Part shown: positions 38,184 through 51,285 of the stretch, piece after piece
Layout of the letters: the number at the start of each line of letters is the position of its first letter
Position numbering within the stretch: position 1 is the stretch's first letter
Assembly: GCA_013396915.1 (NCBI GenBank)
Contig: VWZL01000809.1
Coordinates: 214,452 to 278,451, forward strand
Direction: 5' to 3'
Length of the DNA: 64,000 bases
Source of the DNA: Stercorarius parasiticus
Lineage: Eukaryota; Chordata; Aves; Charadriiformes; Stercorariidae
Translations under genes and position numbers: made by a program
Notes under the pieces: generated by a model
What the model was told of the DNA's origin: nothing
Database searches by the model: none
Seen by the model: the letters and a program-made list of their open reading frames with translations, nothing else

Positions 38184-41100
38184 CTACAAGGGAAGAGACC
38201 AACAGTGAGTAAGGAAAACTTTGTATTGTCTTTAAAAGGAGAAGAGCAATGGAACAAGAGAGGTTCAAGGCACTGAATGCATGCTCTGTTCTTCTGCAAG
38301 GAAGTGATTTAGACTGAATTGTTTTGTTGGTAAACAACTTCCACCCCAGGTAAGTACTGCAAACATTCAAATGACAACTGAGACACGAACAGAGAAACAC
38401 TGAAAAGTAGATATATGCCTGGCACCATTCTGCCTGCAGAGGTAGAACCTGAGCGGGCAGAGGGGATTAACCTATGGCTATATTTTCGATGTGAAAGTCA
38501 AGATGAGAGATCCACGTTTCTAAATGGCGATTAATACAGCAAGCCCACGCATCTCTGTAATTACGGATTCTGTTAACCCCGTGCTTTGTGGTTCAGACAC
38601 AGCTGATGCCCTGCAGAAACAAATGTCTCCGTTCAGCAGTTAGCCAAAAGAAAATTAGTGTACATAACAGATTAAGAAATCATGAAACTACTGTCTATGA
38701 GTCGTATGATAATTACCTCTCAAAGACTTATAAATTAAAAGTCAAACTGTAATTCTGTGGAATTCTGACATCACTCACTGCCTTGATTTTGCCTCTTCTG
38801 AAGTCACATGAGGAAAGAGGTTTTGGAAAGGGGCCATAAAGAGTTCTCAAGTTCTGTGGAACCGCTGGTATTTTAAGCGCATCTTCCAGTAGTTTTCTTA
38901 GAGATGCGGCTCATGGAAAAAGCAAGACTCACTACAGGTTTTGCAATTAAGCCATCCTGTTCCATAGTTAAGGGTTCCTGCTTTTCTTGGAATTGATAAG
39001 ATAGTCATACATGCTTTGAAGAATGCCAGAAACAATTCTACAGTCAACAGGATGGTTGATGAGTATGATAAGACAGGATGGGAGAGTCCCTGGCATCGTG
39101 CACCGCAGCTGCTCCATGCCTTGAAAAAGACGTTGGCTTGTTCTCTTCAAATGAAGAAGAGACTAGGAACTTCTAAGTTCCTTTCTCTGCTTAAACAAAT
39201 ACCAAACCTAATTATTTACTCCCTTCCTCTAAGAGATGAGGACCAGGAAATAATAATAGAGTAAAAAACCCCACCATATATTTGAAGAAATGCCATGTTA
39301 CAAAATGCAGGTGAATGCTAGAACACGCGAAGTCACCCCCTTCAGGGCCACCTCTGCTCTGCAAAAGCCCAGGCTTCTGCTGCCCGCAGTCCAGCTCCAG
39401 GGACGCCTTTCAGGGGCTACTCAAAGGCAGGCGCACACCTACGCACGACTGAAGGCAACAGCATCAGAGAGACGTCAAACGTGACCAAGAACCAGGCCAC
39501 AGCATGGCATGAGCCTGTGATCTTCTAGTTTCATGATTTGAGGCTGACCGCTTTAACAACAGGCTTCACCAACTACGTTTTTATAGCTGCAAGAATTATA
39601 AAAGCTTGTGTTAAAGCTGGATTTCCCCCTAACCTCAAGCACATTTTTGGGCACCTCTCTATTTTCCTGGTGGGGGTATCAAAAAAAATCAAACTTTCTG
39701 AGCTCCAGCAAAGCAAATGCACACACTCAGACCTTTTTTAAGCCTGTAGCACATCCCACTGTTATGCACTGTCTGTCATAACCTCAGCACTCCTCCTTGC
39801 TGACAAAGGTTCTCCCAGGACTATTTTCTAAAATTAAACCATATGTCAAACATGGACTGGATGTTTCAATAAAACCAGAATTTTAAAAAAGAAAAAAAAA
39901 TCACTTGTCCCAAATTAAAATGGATCAGAGACCTTTACCTATGCTAAAGTTTAAAACAAAACAAAAATTAAAATTTAAATTCGTTTCGTTGGGCACACCG
40001 AGCACAGATGTTTCCTCAGACCCTTCTCATATGAAAAAAATTGACTGAGCCTTTCTAGCTTTTGGTGACAAATAGATCCTCTGAGAGCCCTCAAGGCTAC
40101 ATGGTTTCTTAAAGCCTAAGCTAGAGAAACACCGAGTTATCCTGAAGCCATTATCTTTTAAAAAATAGACAATAATAAAAAAAAAAGAATAAATCTTTCT
40201 CCCTCACTTAGCTTGAACATGGTTTGATTCAGCAGTGCCCGGATGTCCTGAAGAAGTAGACTTCTGCTTTCAGACTAGCACCTGCAATGGGAGCGGGACA
40301 AGAGAGCACGTCGTGCTTTGCTGAGCCTCTTCAGGAGGCGATGAAGAGCGAGAAGACATTCTCTCCTCCTCCTCCCTCCTCCCTTTAAATCTCACCACAG
40401 AGGCAAATGAATTTCAAGCCGCACAGGAGGAGAAAGAATTCGGCAGTCACAATCAGTTTTCACATAGTTAATTTTATCAGCAACACCAACGACTAATATT
40501 AGCAATGCTTTAGCCTGTGCCTGAGGTTTCCCCAGAAGGTTAAATTAGCAACTATTTTTAGTGGATAAAGCAGCATGTAGCTAGAGGGCTGGGAGGTTAA
40601 AAATCTTCTTACTTCCATCACTTTCCCTTATCACCAGCGCTCCGCTGTCAGCCACCTGCCCGGAAAGGAAACATGGGCACAACTAAAGAGACTCCCATCA
40701 GACACTTCCTCCCTTCTAGGAGGCCACCTTCTCTCCTAAAGCCACAGAGAGCCTTGTTTTGGGCCATTAACCAGAAGCAGCAAGTTTGACTCAGTAAGGT
40801 TAAGGAAAGGGAATGTAATTTCCCATATGAAGGGTTGGAACAGCTGAAGAATGCGGCAAAGCAGATCATTCTTGCCGAGCCGGGAGGTCAGGCAGGCAGG
40901 GCAGGAGCAAGCACAGGGGGTGGCCATCGGCACCCCTGGGAAAAGAGCAGCTCGTCCTTCTGCCAGTTACAGCTCTGGGGACACTCGCTATGCAGACGAG
41001 GGCATGGCACGCTATCGGCACTCTTGGCACCTGCCACGAGCTCCTACCAGCAGGCACACAACACAGCACCTTAGCAAGAAAACCCCTAACACACAAACAC

Positions 41101-44100
41101 ACAACCAAGCTCTGGCTCTGAAATCCAAGCAGTGAAGAAAATCTTGGGAGGAAAGGCAAGAAGTTTACAGGAAAGTCCAAACAGCTGTCATAATAACTAC
41201 CAGTGAAGCTTAACACCGTCCTTTCTGGAGGTGTTGATCCTGGTGCCTGTGATGCACTATAGGGACAAAAAAATAAAAAATTGCTGGCCTGACGTCCCCT
41301 CTACCACCCACAGCTGGCTGCTCCGTTTGGGTCCATCCTGCCTGGATAGCCCCAGCCATCATCCTTCACAAAAGCATCACATTTCAGGGCAAGATCACCT
41401 TTGGATACTGTCCCTGATATGTAAGAAGGGAAGAGGATTCCTCCTGTAAGACACTAACAGAAGGCTCCACTCTGAGATGCTTCAGAAACACACAAGGTAG
41501 AAAAGATGTGTATGAAAAGAGCAATCAGAGGCTCAAAACAACGGTGCTCACCATAACAGCAGGGCCATGACACCATCTACTACTGCTTTTACCCTGCTGA
41601 CAGCTCAATGGCTGCCAAGCATAACCTGGGCTTTGAAATACTTCATAAAATCTGGTTTGCCAGAGCCTACTGGAGCTTCAATGCTCTTTGAAATGATCTC
41701 CTGGAAACGTATCGGGTATTAAAAGACACTAAATGTGGTTAGGGGAGAAGTTGAGCCCAGGAGAGCAGAAGACAGGGAGCCAACTTGGCAGAGGTAACAA
41801 AGCTGAGCTGTATTCTACCCACACACCAGGCTCGTCATCGGTCCTCTGTACTACAGAGTGGCTTTCTTCTGGAGGAGGCTTACTTGGGACTTATCTGTGG
41901 AAGAGTTATTAAAGCTATGAGCAACCCCTCAGCACTACAGCTGTGGGGAAAGAAAGCTTCTGTTCCACATTTAGCCCCTTCACCTCTGGAATGAAGTGGC
42001 AACCTTGAGGCCACCAGTGATGTGCTATTTGTGATTCATTGCTCACTGGGAAGAGAACCAACATAAGCGGAAGCCTTAAGCAACTCCTACAGAAACTACT
42101 GCTTGTACCAATTTTTCTCCCAGGCAGAAAAGATTTTGTAGAAATTGTACAAGGCACATCATCAAAACTATTTAAAGGCTTTTGCACAAAAAGCACAGAC
42201 ATTGCCCTCAGAAGACCCAGTTTCTGAACAGCGGTAACAGCACGAAGCAGCAGCGCTTCCCCTGCTCCCCGACTCGCTGCCCAGCGGCTCAGCTCCTTGT
42301 GGAAAACACTGCACGGTTCACACCAAATTCTCATTATGCTATAGAATTGGGGAACCACGTAAAACTTACAGATGGCAAACAAATAGTGAATGCCTTCCCA
42401 GCTGCTCCCCTGCACAGCTGTTTCTTAATTGCAAGCAGAAACACCAAATAAACTATTTTGAAGATACAAAAGAGAAAATGTTACTGGTTTATGGACTATG
42501 CCAAAGCAATGTGATAACATGAATCGCCTGACACTTTGCCATGACCTCCCCGTACAATGCCCTCCACCTAAGGGGCTGTTTGGCTGGGGAGCCGCACCAC
42601 CAGCCAGGAGGCAGGTGAACCTGCACCACCCACCAGTCTTCAATGAAAAATTCTCAGTCCTCAATGTAAAACACTCAGAAAGGAACCTTGTAGACTTCCT
42701 TAGAATCTATTTCATAAAGAAAGGAGAGAAAACCTGTTTAAAAGTACAGCAAGGAAAGCAAAGAGGCACCTGAACAGCTACTGGCAATGTTTTATCCTAA
42801 TAAACGCTTAATTAAGTTATTGCGAGCCTGAGGATGACTTTCCAGTCCGCTCTACTTACTCATCTGAGCAGCTCCTTCACAGCAGGCTCTGTCCTGTCCG
42901 GCCCAGCCCTGAACTGGGCACTTGCCAAGTAGCACAGCTGACAGAGCTGGCACCATCCCCTGAAAGGTACAGCAGGAGAAGTCCTCCCACCACGTCCCCC
43001 TGTACAGCGCAGAGGAACAGGACAACGCAGCGAGGAGCAAACCTCCTCACGCTGTCACCTCCTTGCGCTGCACCCACGGGCAGCAACATGGGCACTGCAG
43101 GGAATTCGCATCCTTCCATCCCGTTCCCCCTTTGCCCTTAGAATAAAGGGATTAAAAAGTGACAGGATAGGGGAAATGAAGATTTCAAGATACTTGGCAC
43201 TTGAATACAAGTCCGCTACCTGTATTATTTACAGAAATACAAACATAATTTCTCTGACAGCCTCAGGTATTAATTAACCAGAACCCTGCAGGAAAGCGCT
43301 CTGAAGCGGCATCCTAATGGCATTAGCGAGCTATGGTTCAGCACCGGGAGGGCGCTGGGATTTCTAAGCCAAGCCCGGCTCCAGGTGTAGCTCCCCATGA
43401 CAAGAGCATTGTGCAGCAACCAGGGAGGCTTCCAACACCTGAGCAGAAGGAGGTCTTCCTAAAGGGCATCTCTTGCAACACAACCACCAGCTCGCAGAAG
43501 CTTTGGAAGCCGGGGGAAACCACCACAAGCTGCCTGGCAGGACCGCACTCCACCAGGAAGGGTTTTGAGTTTCCAGCCCATCTGCAGGACGTACCCTTCC
43601 CCTCCTTAAAGCAAAGGCAAACAAAAGAGAAGCAGAAACACTGACTGGAAGCTGCAGGCAAGTCTGACAGTAGGGAATGACACAAGTTAACCCTGGTGTT
43701 GACTAACTGGGAGCGCTCAGCAGCCCAAGCCCTGAAAATGGGAAGTGTCAGTGCAGACATCTGTACCAAATGGCTGGGGATTTCAGCTGGGAGCCAAACG
43801 CCGCTCATGTGTGCAGTGAAAGGCAGCCCCCGTCAGAAGAGCCAGCAGCTAAACAGGCGTAGGATGGAGAACAGACCCCCTGCAGAAGGGTGTCCACTAG
43901 GAACTGAAAAAAAATCTCGCATGCACCGTTGTTTTTCCTTGTTTTTAAGCCAGTCTGCTCCCTCAAGAGCCCCCCAACATTTTGCTCTACCATGAGCAGC
44001 CAGATTATGCTGTGGGAGGGATTGCACATCTCTGCACTGCACATCTCATCTGCTGCCAGCTCAGTTCTACTGTCCTCCTTTAATCCATATGTTGGAAAAC

Positions 44101-46439
44101 AAAAAAAACAAGACAGAGACCAAAATACAGAGGCTGGCAGGAGCAGCGTAGCAGGCGTCAGTACTTAGCTCATTCCCGAGGCCGTAGAGCCAGGCGTGGA
44201 GGGAGGGCAGCCGGGGACACAAGAGCAAGCTCTTGCAGCATGCCAGGACTCACCCTGCAAGAGCAGCAATTCCAACAGCAGCTTGCTGTGCCTGGTGTGG
44301 AAAAAGTTACAGGAGGGCAGGCCCAGCAGCTTGCTGTTTTTCTCAGCACCTCAAGCCATTTCCCTCCTCCTTCCCACTCCCCTTCCCAAACTGGCTGCTT
44401 CCCTTCCTCCAGGCAGGCTGGGGGCACAGCATCACTCCTGCTCCGGGACCAGCTCTCACCACCAGCCTCCCACTCACTTTACCCGGCCACAAGAACAGTC
44501 CTGGTTAATAAAGCATCGTTCCCCAGCCAAGGCTGCAAGGGTGGCTGGGCACGCAGCTGAAGTGTGGCCCTGGCAGCCAAGGGCGTTTCTCCATCAAACC
44601 ACTGGATGAGAGGACCACACACCTCCAGCATCCCTCCCTGGAGAAACGCCCAACTCTTTCACCTTCACTGCAGTTTGTTTTTCAATAAACAACATCCCTA
44701 TTTCCATTGCTTGCTTTTTAAAGCACCTGGTTTAATAACTGCCAACACTATTAATGAGTTATGTAGAGGAGAGCAACGTTTGGCTTCCAGTTTAAACCTT
44801 TGCTCCTAGGCAAGTGACGAAAGCACCCGGTTTTCTTCACACAGAGGCCAGATCTCAGGGCTGTGTAGAGCAAAGTAGTACCAGTCACTAATAAAAAAAG
44901 TCCCCAAACCTGCTAACAAAAACCCGCCACAACAGCGGGGAAACGAAAAAGGCAAGGATAACTCAGCATTGCTCTACGCTGACATCTGTATTAACAGGGT
45001 CAGCTGGCAGCACACACAGACAAGTCCGGGCCTCTCTGATATCCGAAACAGGAACAAACCCAGTGCAGAGCAAAACACAGGCCATGACTTACCGAAAAGG
45101 GCTCTGTGACACTGTCAACAGAGGTGACAACACTGAGGGCAGGGAGAGAAAGGGGAAGTGGTTCTCCGGCGAAGGCCGTCTCTTGCCACTCAGCACTTTT
45201 GCAACTTAAGAAACAGCAGAAGGAGAAAAACAAACAAAGCGTGGGAACCCACTCCATCTCAGCTGTTTGACGCAAACTGCATTTTTAGCAACATCTGCAT
45301 TTGTGCCTTTTTTTTTTTTTTAAAAGGAACTGTCTACAGGCACTTCCTCTGCTCCAAGGTGGGGCTCCCTAGAGAGATAATTCAGCTGCAACGACACAGA
45401 CAGACATCGTCACAGAGAGATCTGCAGTGCCAACGGTAACTGATTCATACTAACTTATCTGTTGATCCCGTCTCACCATAGCCAAGTCATCTTGTCCCTT
45501 GCCTTTGGTCTCCGATACGGACATCTGCTGAAGCTGTGCTAAGACAACAGGAACAGCTGACAGTTGGCTAGAAGATACCCAAAGGTGAGGATGAAGGGCA
45601 TGAATCTGAACTCTAAAGGCATTCCCTTTGTTTGCTCCAAGTGAGCAAAGAGTTTATGGTCAATACAGAGAGGGTACAACTTGCAAAAGGGAGCACTGCT
45701 GAGCATGGTTGTGTCTGCAAGTGAAGAGCAACCACTTCAGATGCATGGAACAACCACACGCAGAAACAAGTTTCAGAGGTGGGATCTAACCAGCCCCAGG
45801 TCATCCCACAAGGCTATAGGGAGCGTTGATGCCCACTCAATATCACACTGAGTTAACGGTCCACAAGTCAAGCCCGCTACTGGAAAAAGCCATCACACAC
45901 GCACGCCATCAGTGCTCCTTTGCCTCCAGGATCGTTTGACTTGAGCTCCAGAAACCGTTTTGCAAACTTCAGAGTGAAAGTGCTTGGGCAGCCTGGGTAC
46001 GCTGGTGAGAGCGGTGGCATCCTTTGGGGACGGTGCAGAGGACGACAGCTCTGGGCTGAGAAACTCATCCCCGCCAGAGCTGCCTCACTGCCAGCAAGGG
46101 GAGCGATAAGAGCTGCTGTTTGCAGCCGAAGTTTTCAGCCCACGCAGCTGCAATGGGTCTGTGCTGTGCCGGAGACAAACTAAAACCACCTGCAGCAATT
46201 CCTCTGCCTCCCAGTGCCCTGAGCCCCACTCCGCAGGGGCAAGCTGACCTTCAAACTCCTATCAAATGTATTCCCTCACAGGCAGTGTGGGGATTTATTT
46301 GTTATAGGCGCGGGAAAGCAGACTGGGTTTCGTTTTACGCTGGACTCCAGAAGATTTTATCAGTTCTGATAAAAGTCAAAGTCCATGTGGTTTTCCTGTT
46401 CCCCTTACGTACCCCTGGCCTATGAATGAACCAGCTTAA

Positions 46440-46780
46440 TGACACACAAACCCCGAAATCAAAGGCAAAGCGGGCAGATCCCTCGCTCGGGCATCGCCTG
46501 CCTCCCCAGCATCCCGCCCGGCAGAGGGAACACTGCGAGCTCAGCGCTGCATCGCCCCAAGCTGCGTGCCCGGTGCCTGCTGCTGACAGCTCCGGAGTGT
46601 TTTTCACGGGGCTGGTGCCGAACGCCTGCTCGCAGAGTAAGGCACACACAGCCCTCCCCGGGCCACCTCGCCGCCCACACCCTCTTCTCAGCGCAGGGAC
46701 TGAGAAAGCGACCGAACATCCTGGTGCTGAGGCTGGGCAGCGCACGGGCGAGCGAGATGCACTGAATCACATTCCCTGCT
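46440..46780. promoter_or_regulatory. Intronic CpG-rich patch, possible alternative promoter or enhancer
   Basis: This block of roughly 340 bp is clearly richer in G+C and CpG than the AT-rich intron around it. Frames are open on both strands, which base composition alone explains. No protein motif is visible. A plus-strand donor-like GTAAGG lies near 46637. A regulatory role is inferred from composition only. Confidence 0.3.
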
Positions 46781-49700
46781 GTGGCCACCGAAACACAGCA
46801 CGGGCCGGGAAATCCCGCTGCAGCACACATCACCAGGTAATGATTTATTTCAAGGAATACAAACCTGGGCACAGACTGCGTGATTCACCACAGCAATGAA
46901 GAACGGAAATAGGCAAGGATGGATTGCAAGCTATCACACACCGAAACGTACTCATTCCCACGTAGCAACAAATAGCAGAATACTTTACTGTCTACCTTGC
47001 TACACAACAGTAAGGGAATCCCAGTGAGCCCCATGTTGGGTGGCCCATAGCCAGCCTCCAACCCGGCTTCAGAGAATCCACCACTACAGAAAAATATTCC
47101 AAAAATCAGCAGCAAAACAAGTTGTACAAACAAAGCCCTGACGTGCTCTGGAATTTGGGACTGGAGAGGCACAAAATTTTTTCTACAGTCCAAGTTACAG
47201 TCCATGTACTAGAAAGGAGGCGGCTAATACAATTAAGATGCTTATTAAGAAATCTGGTCACTTGGTATTTACACAAGAAATCTGATTCTATGCACTTTTT
47301 TAGGCAAGAGACCCAGACCGGAAACAAGATCGTGAAAGGAATTTGTTTTACATGATAGTCCCCAAAGGCTTCTAGGTCTCCAAGTCAAGACATTCCCAGA
47401 TTAAAGCCCTACACGACATTCTTGTGCTATATACTGTTTAAATATCCATGGACTTTAATGCATACCATCGGGTTCATGGAGCAGGACAGTTACACCCAAG
47501 GGAACGCTCCGCAATGTTTTATCACCACGTGCCGCACTCCTACCAGCTCAGCCTGTCCAAAATGAGCCAGCTGCTGTGGTATGAACAAAATGCTGCCTGA
47601 AATATATTCTTAAAGACACTTTAAATCAACAGGAGAAAACTTCCTAAGGAGAATTTATCATATCAAGGATTAAAGGGAAAAAAAGAAGCTTTTTGATTAG
47701 CTATCTTCAGAAATAGCACGCCTCTGATTGACACATACTTACCTTCTTTTTCTCTCAGAATTAACACAGTCCAAGTTGATCATCTTTAAACCACACAATG
47801 ATCGCCTCTGCCACCAGAGTTTGAAAGTGTTGCTTTCATTCACCACGCGTTTCTTTTTAAACCTTGAACTGTAGCTCACACATCCTCAAGCAGTTGGTTA
47901 ACAACTAGCAAGCCTGAAAGGCCTCTCCCCGCTACGTTTAAGTATGTTTAAGACAGGATATTTTATGACTAATTTTTACTCCCATCTCCCTGCATGTGCA
48001 GGTGAATGATTCATCACTGTCACAGACCTGACCATGTTTGGCCTGACTGCCGGCACCCCACAAGAAGGACCCCTCTGCTTTAAATACGACTGTAACACAA
48101 GTCAAATGAGACATCCTAAGGTCAACTGACTGTCCCGTCACCCCCCGGCAGCAGCCAAGTCCAAGGGCACCTATATTTAGCCAAAGTATGCCCAGCACTT
48201 TAAAGATGGAAGACGATCACTGACTTGACTGAATCATTGCCAGTGCTGGCCGGCTCCCCAGGTTGGGGACAGTCTGAGCAGGAACTGACAAGCGCCCTGG
48301 CACTGGCTCAAAGCAGGGTACCCTGTGCAGACTGGCAAAGAGCGGGGCAGCCGCAGCCTGGGTGCAAGCAGGTGGGGGAGGATATCGCTCCATCGCTCCT
48401 GCTGCTGGTTCTGGTGGAGGTGGGCAGTGCCGAGCGCAGCCACAGTCAGCCAGGGAGCGGGGGTCCTGCCACCTTCTGAAGCGGCACCGTGCCAGGATTT
48501 GGCTCTGCAACCGCCCCGACGCCCAGAGCAGGGCACGGGATGGAGGAATTACGCTGGGGAAAGCAGCCTGGCTCGCATCGCAGCCTCCTTGCCTGCCCTC
48601 AGTAAATACATTAATGGACCCCTGTAAATAGAGCACCAAAACAAGGACCACTCTGTCTCCACACAAAGAAATCAATGCTGAATAATAAGCCTTTTCCTCT
48701 GTCCTAAAAAGAAGCAGATGCTTGTTTACCAAAAGCATCAAAAATCATCAAGAGGCTGCTAGATTTGACTCGTAAAAAAAAAATAGAAGGAAGTTATCTG
48801 TTCAGTATTTTAACTTCTGCAGCACTCAGCACTTTCAATTTTCTCTCATTCTTATTGCATCCTCCCCAAGCACGAGGGCGACTTTATCCCTAAATGACAG
48901 TTTCCATCAGGAACAGTAAAATCAGTTCAGGACTGACTGTCCCTTTAGATTAGGAAGGAGGATAGTCAGCGGTAACCAGCAACGTGAGATGGTTTGTGAA
49001 CCGTTTCAGAGGGAACGGCCACGTGCCAGATTTCCATCGATAGGTTTTGATTTGAAATTGGAAGTCACAGGGAGCTTTACCTGTTGTGCTGATATGGCCC
49101 GTAACCAGGCTACTGATCTGCTCACCCTTGCAAACACGCCAGTGACTTCATTTTATGGAATAGCAAAGCCACAATTAAGGGAATACAAACTTTAACGTGG
49201 CTGTAAATGACGACTTGAAATTTTAATCAGTTAGTAATGAGAAAAACATCAAAGACAAAGGATCAGAAACGTTTTATAATTGGAATAGTTTTGTGGATTC
49301 TGTGCCTTTTCTTCAATCCAAGGCTTAAAAGGACGGTCCTTAGTATAAGCAAGGTTAATACAAACCTCAGATTCGATTTAAAGCTGCAAACCAAAGAAGA
49401 AATACAGCATTGCCTTGGGTTAACTGATGCAGCGCTGCGGGGAACGGGGTAACTCAGCCTTTAAGGACAGTCTGCTCCCCAGCAGAGAGGGGACACGCTG
49501 CCTCGTCCACTGGTGCTCAGGGCACGCAGCCCTCCCCGTACAGCACAGACACCCCGGCAAGAAGCCAAGAAAAGCACTCCAACATTTTGCTGGTATAAGT
49601 GACAATCAGTCTCCAGAGCCATCAGGAAAAGCTCTCCAAATCAGACCGTGAGATATAATTATGACACATTTCAAAACGCAGCCTCAGCATCGCTTTCCAG

Positions 49701-51267
49701 TCCAACTCTTCCCCCCGCGGATGGAGCATGCTCTTCCTGGAGACGACATCCCTTGTGACTCTGCTTTTTCTTTTGGCCCTCTGAATAGGGATCAACTTAC
49801 CAGGAGTCCTTTATTCCTGAGATAATTTCCATTAATCACTCACCGTACAATACTTTACACAGCAGCTGACAGACTGTGGGATGTCTAACACCACCACAGC
49901 ATCTCCCAACTTAAATAAGGGCTCAAATGAAGGGCAGCCCAGGAGGCAAGAGGAACCGGGAGATTTCTAAGTAGCAGACAAGTGAACTTCTTCAAATTGT
50001 TCCCAAGTATTGCAATGTTTTTATACAGTTATACACTGTTACAATGTTTTTATTTATTTTATAAATAAAAGCAAGGAAGCAGTACCATTTGAACCACCCA
50101 CTCTTCACGGTATCTGCCCACAAAGAAGTAAATAAAAGGAAACACAGCAACGTGCATCATTTTGAAGCATCACGCTGCAGTTCTGCATTTGTAATTCCTC
50201 AGTACTGCTGCAAATTAACCTGCCCTTTTAGCACCTTCATGTGACTTTCAGCTAAAGGAGATGTCAGTGCTTAACTTCAAAACGCATTTCAAGGAGTTTT
50301 TAACTCAACAGGAAAACCTTGCGAAGTTTTGCTGACTAAAAGTCAGACTGGAAACACATTAAATAAAGTTTTCATTTACAAGAGCTTGAACTCCGAAGAG
50401 TAAAGATTCCAGATGTGTTTATCCGTGCAAAAGTCAGGTGCTAAATTTCATCAGAATTAGCACTTTAGGCAGTTTGGCAGCCAGTTTTCGGTGGTTAACT
50501 CAGGTCTTCGTATTTCCTAAAAGCATGTAAACCCCTTTAAAAACCACACATTAAAGCAGAAAGATCAATGGAATACTAAAGACTGCTGAGTATCACAGAC
50601 CCAGAGAAGTCTCCAACAAGAACAGAGTGTACTTTAGGGACAAGGCTCTTAAACGGCTTTTTTAAAAGGCTCTAGAACAGTTATTTGCTTAATTTCAAGC
50701 TAGAGAGCCTCTCACAAAACATTTCATGATGTACTTGAAGGAACAAAGGACAAAAAAGTCAGTAGCATGACAACAGTGCCGAGGTTTTGCTCTGGTGACT
50801 CTGCTGGGAACGCGGCGATGTCCATCTCCTCGATGTCCTGCCGAGCAGACACTGCACCCAAACCTGAGCTCCCCGCTGGCGTACCCACCCCAGCATCTGG
50901 AGGGACAGCTTCACAACACGCTGAACGGGTCATCACATAACTCTCGGACGGACGTTTGTTCTGCGCTCCTCACCCTTGCTTCTTAACAAGGCACACGAAT
51001 ATTCCTCCGTTTGCTTTCTTACAACTTTCTCATCCTGGCAAACCAACAGGAGGAGGGCTAGAAACGGTGCTGACAAATTGTTTGTTTTTATTTAGACTAA
51101 CTGGCTTTCAATCTTTGCAACACGCAGAGGAATGCAGCTGTTTCACTTTGCATTTGTTTTTTGATTTCTCCATCTCTTTTTCAAAGTAAATAAAGGAAAA
51201 GAAAACCCAGCCCTAACAATAACAACAACAAAAAAGCCAATGACAAACTCTTCACACAATGAGCCTT

Positions 51268-51285
51268 AAAAAAAAAAAAAAAAAA
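51268..51285. repeat. Poly(A) run in intron 1
   Basis: An 18-base A run. No retroposon body or flanking target duplication is evident. Confidence 0.7.
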
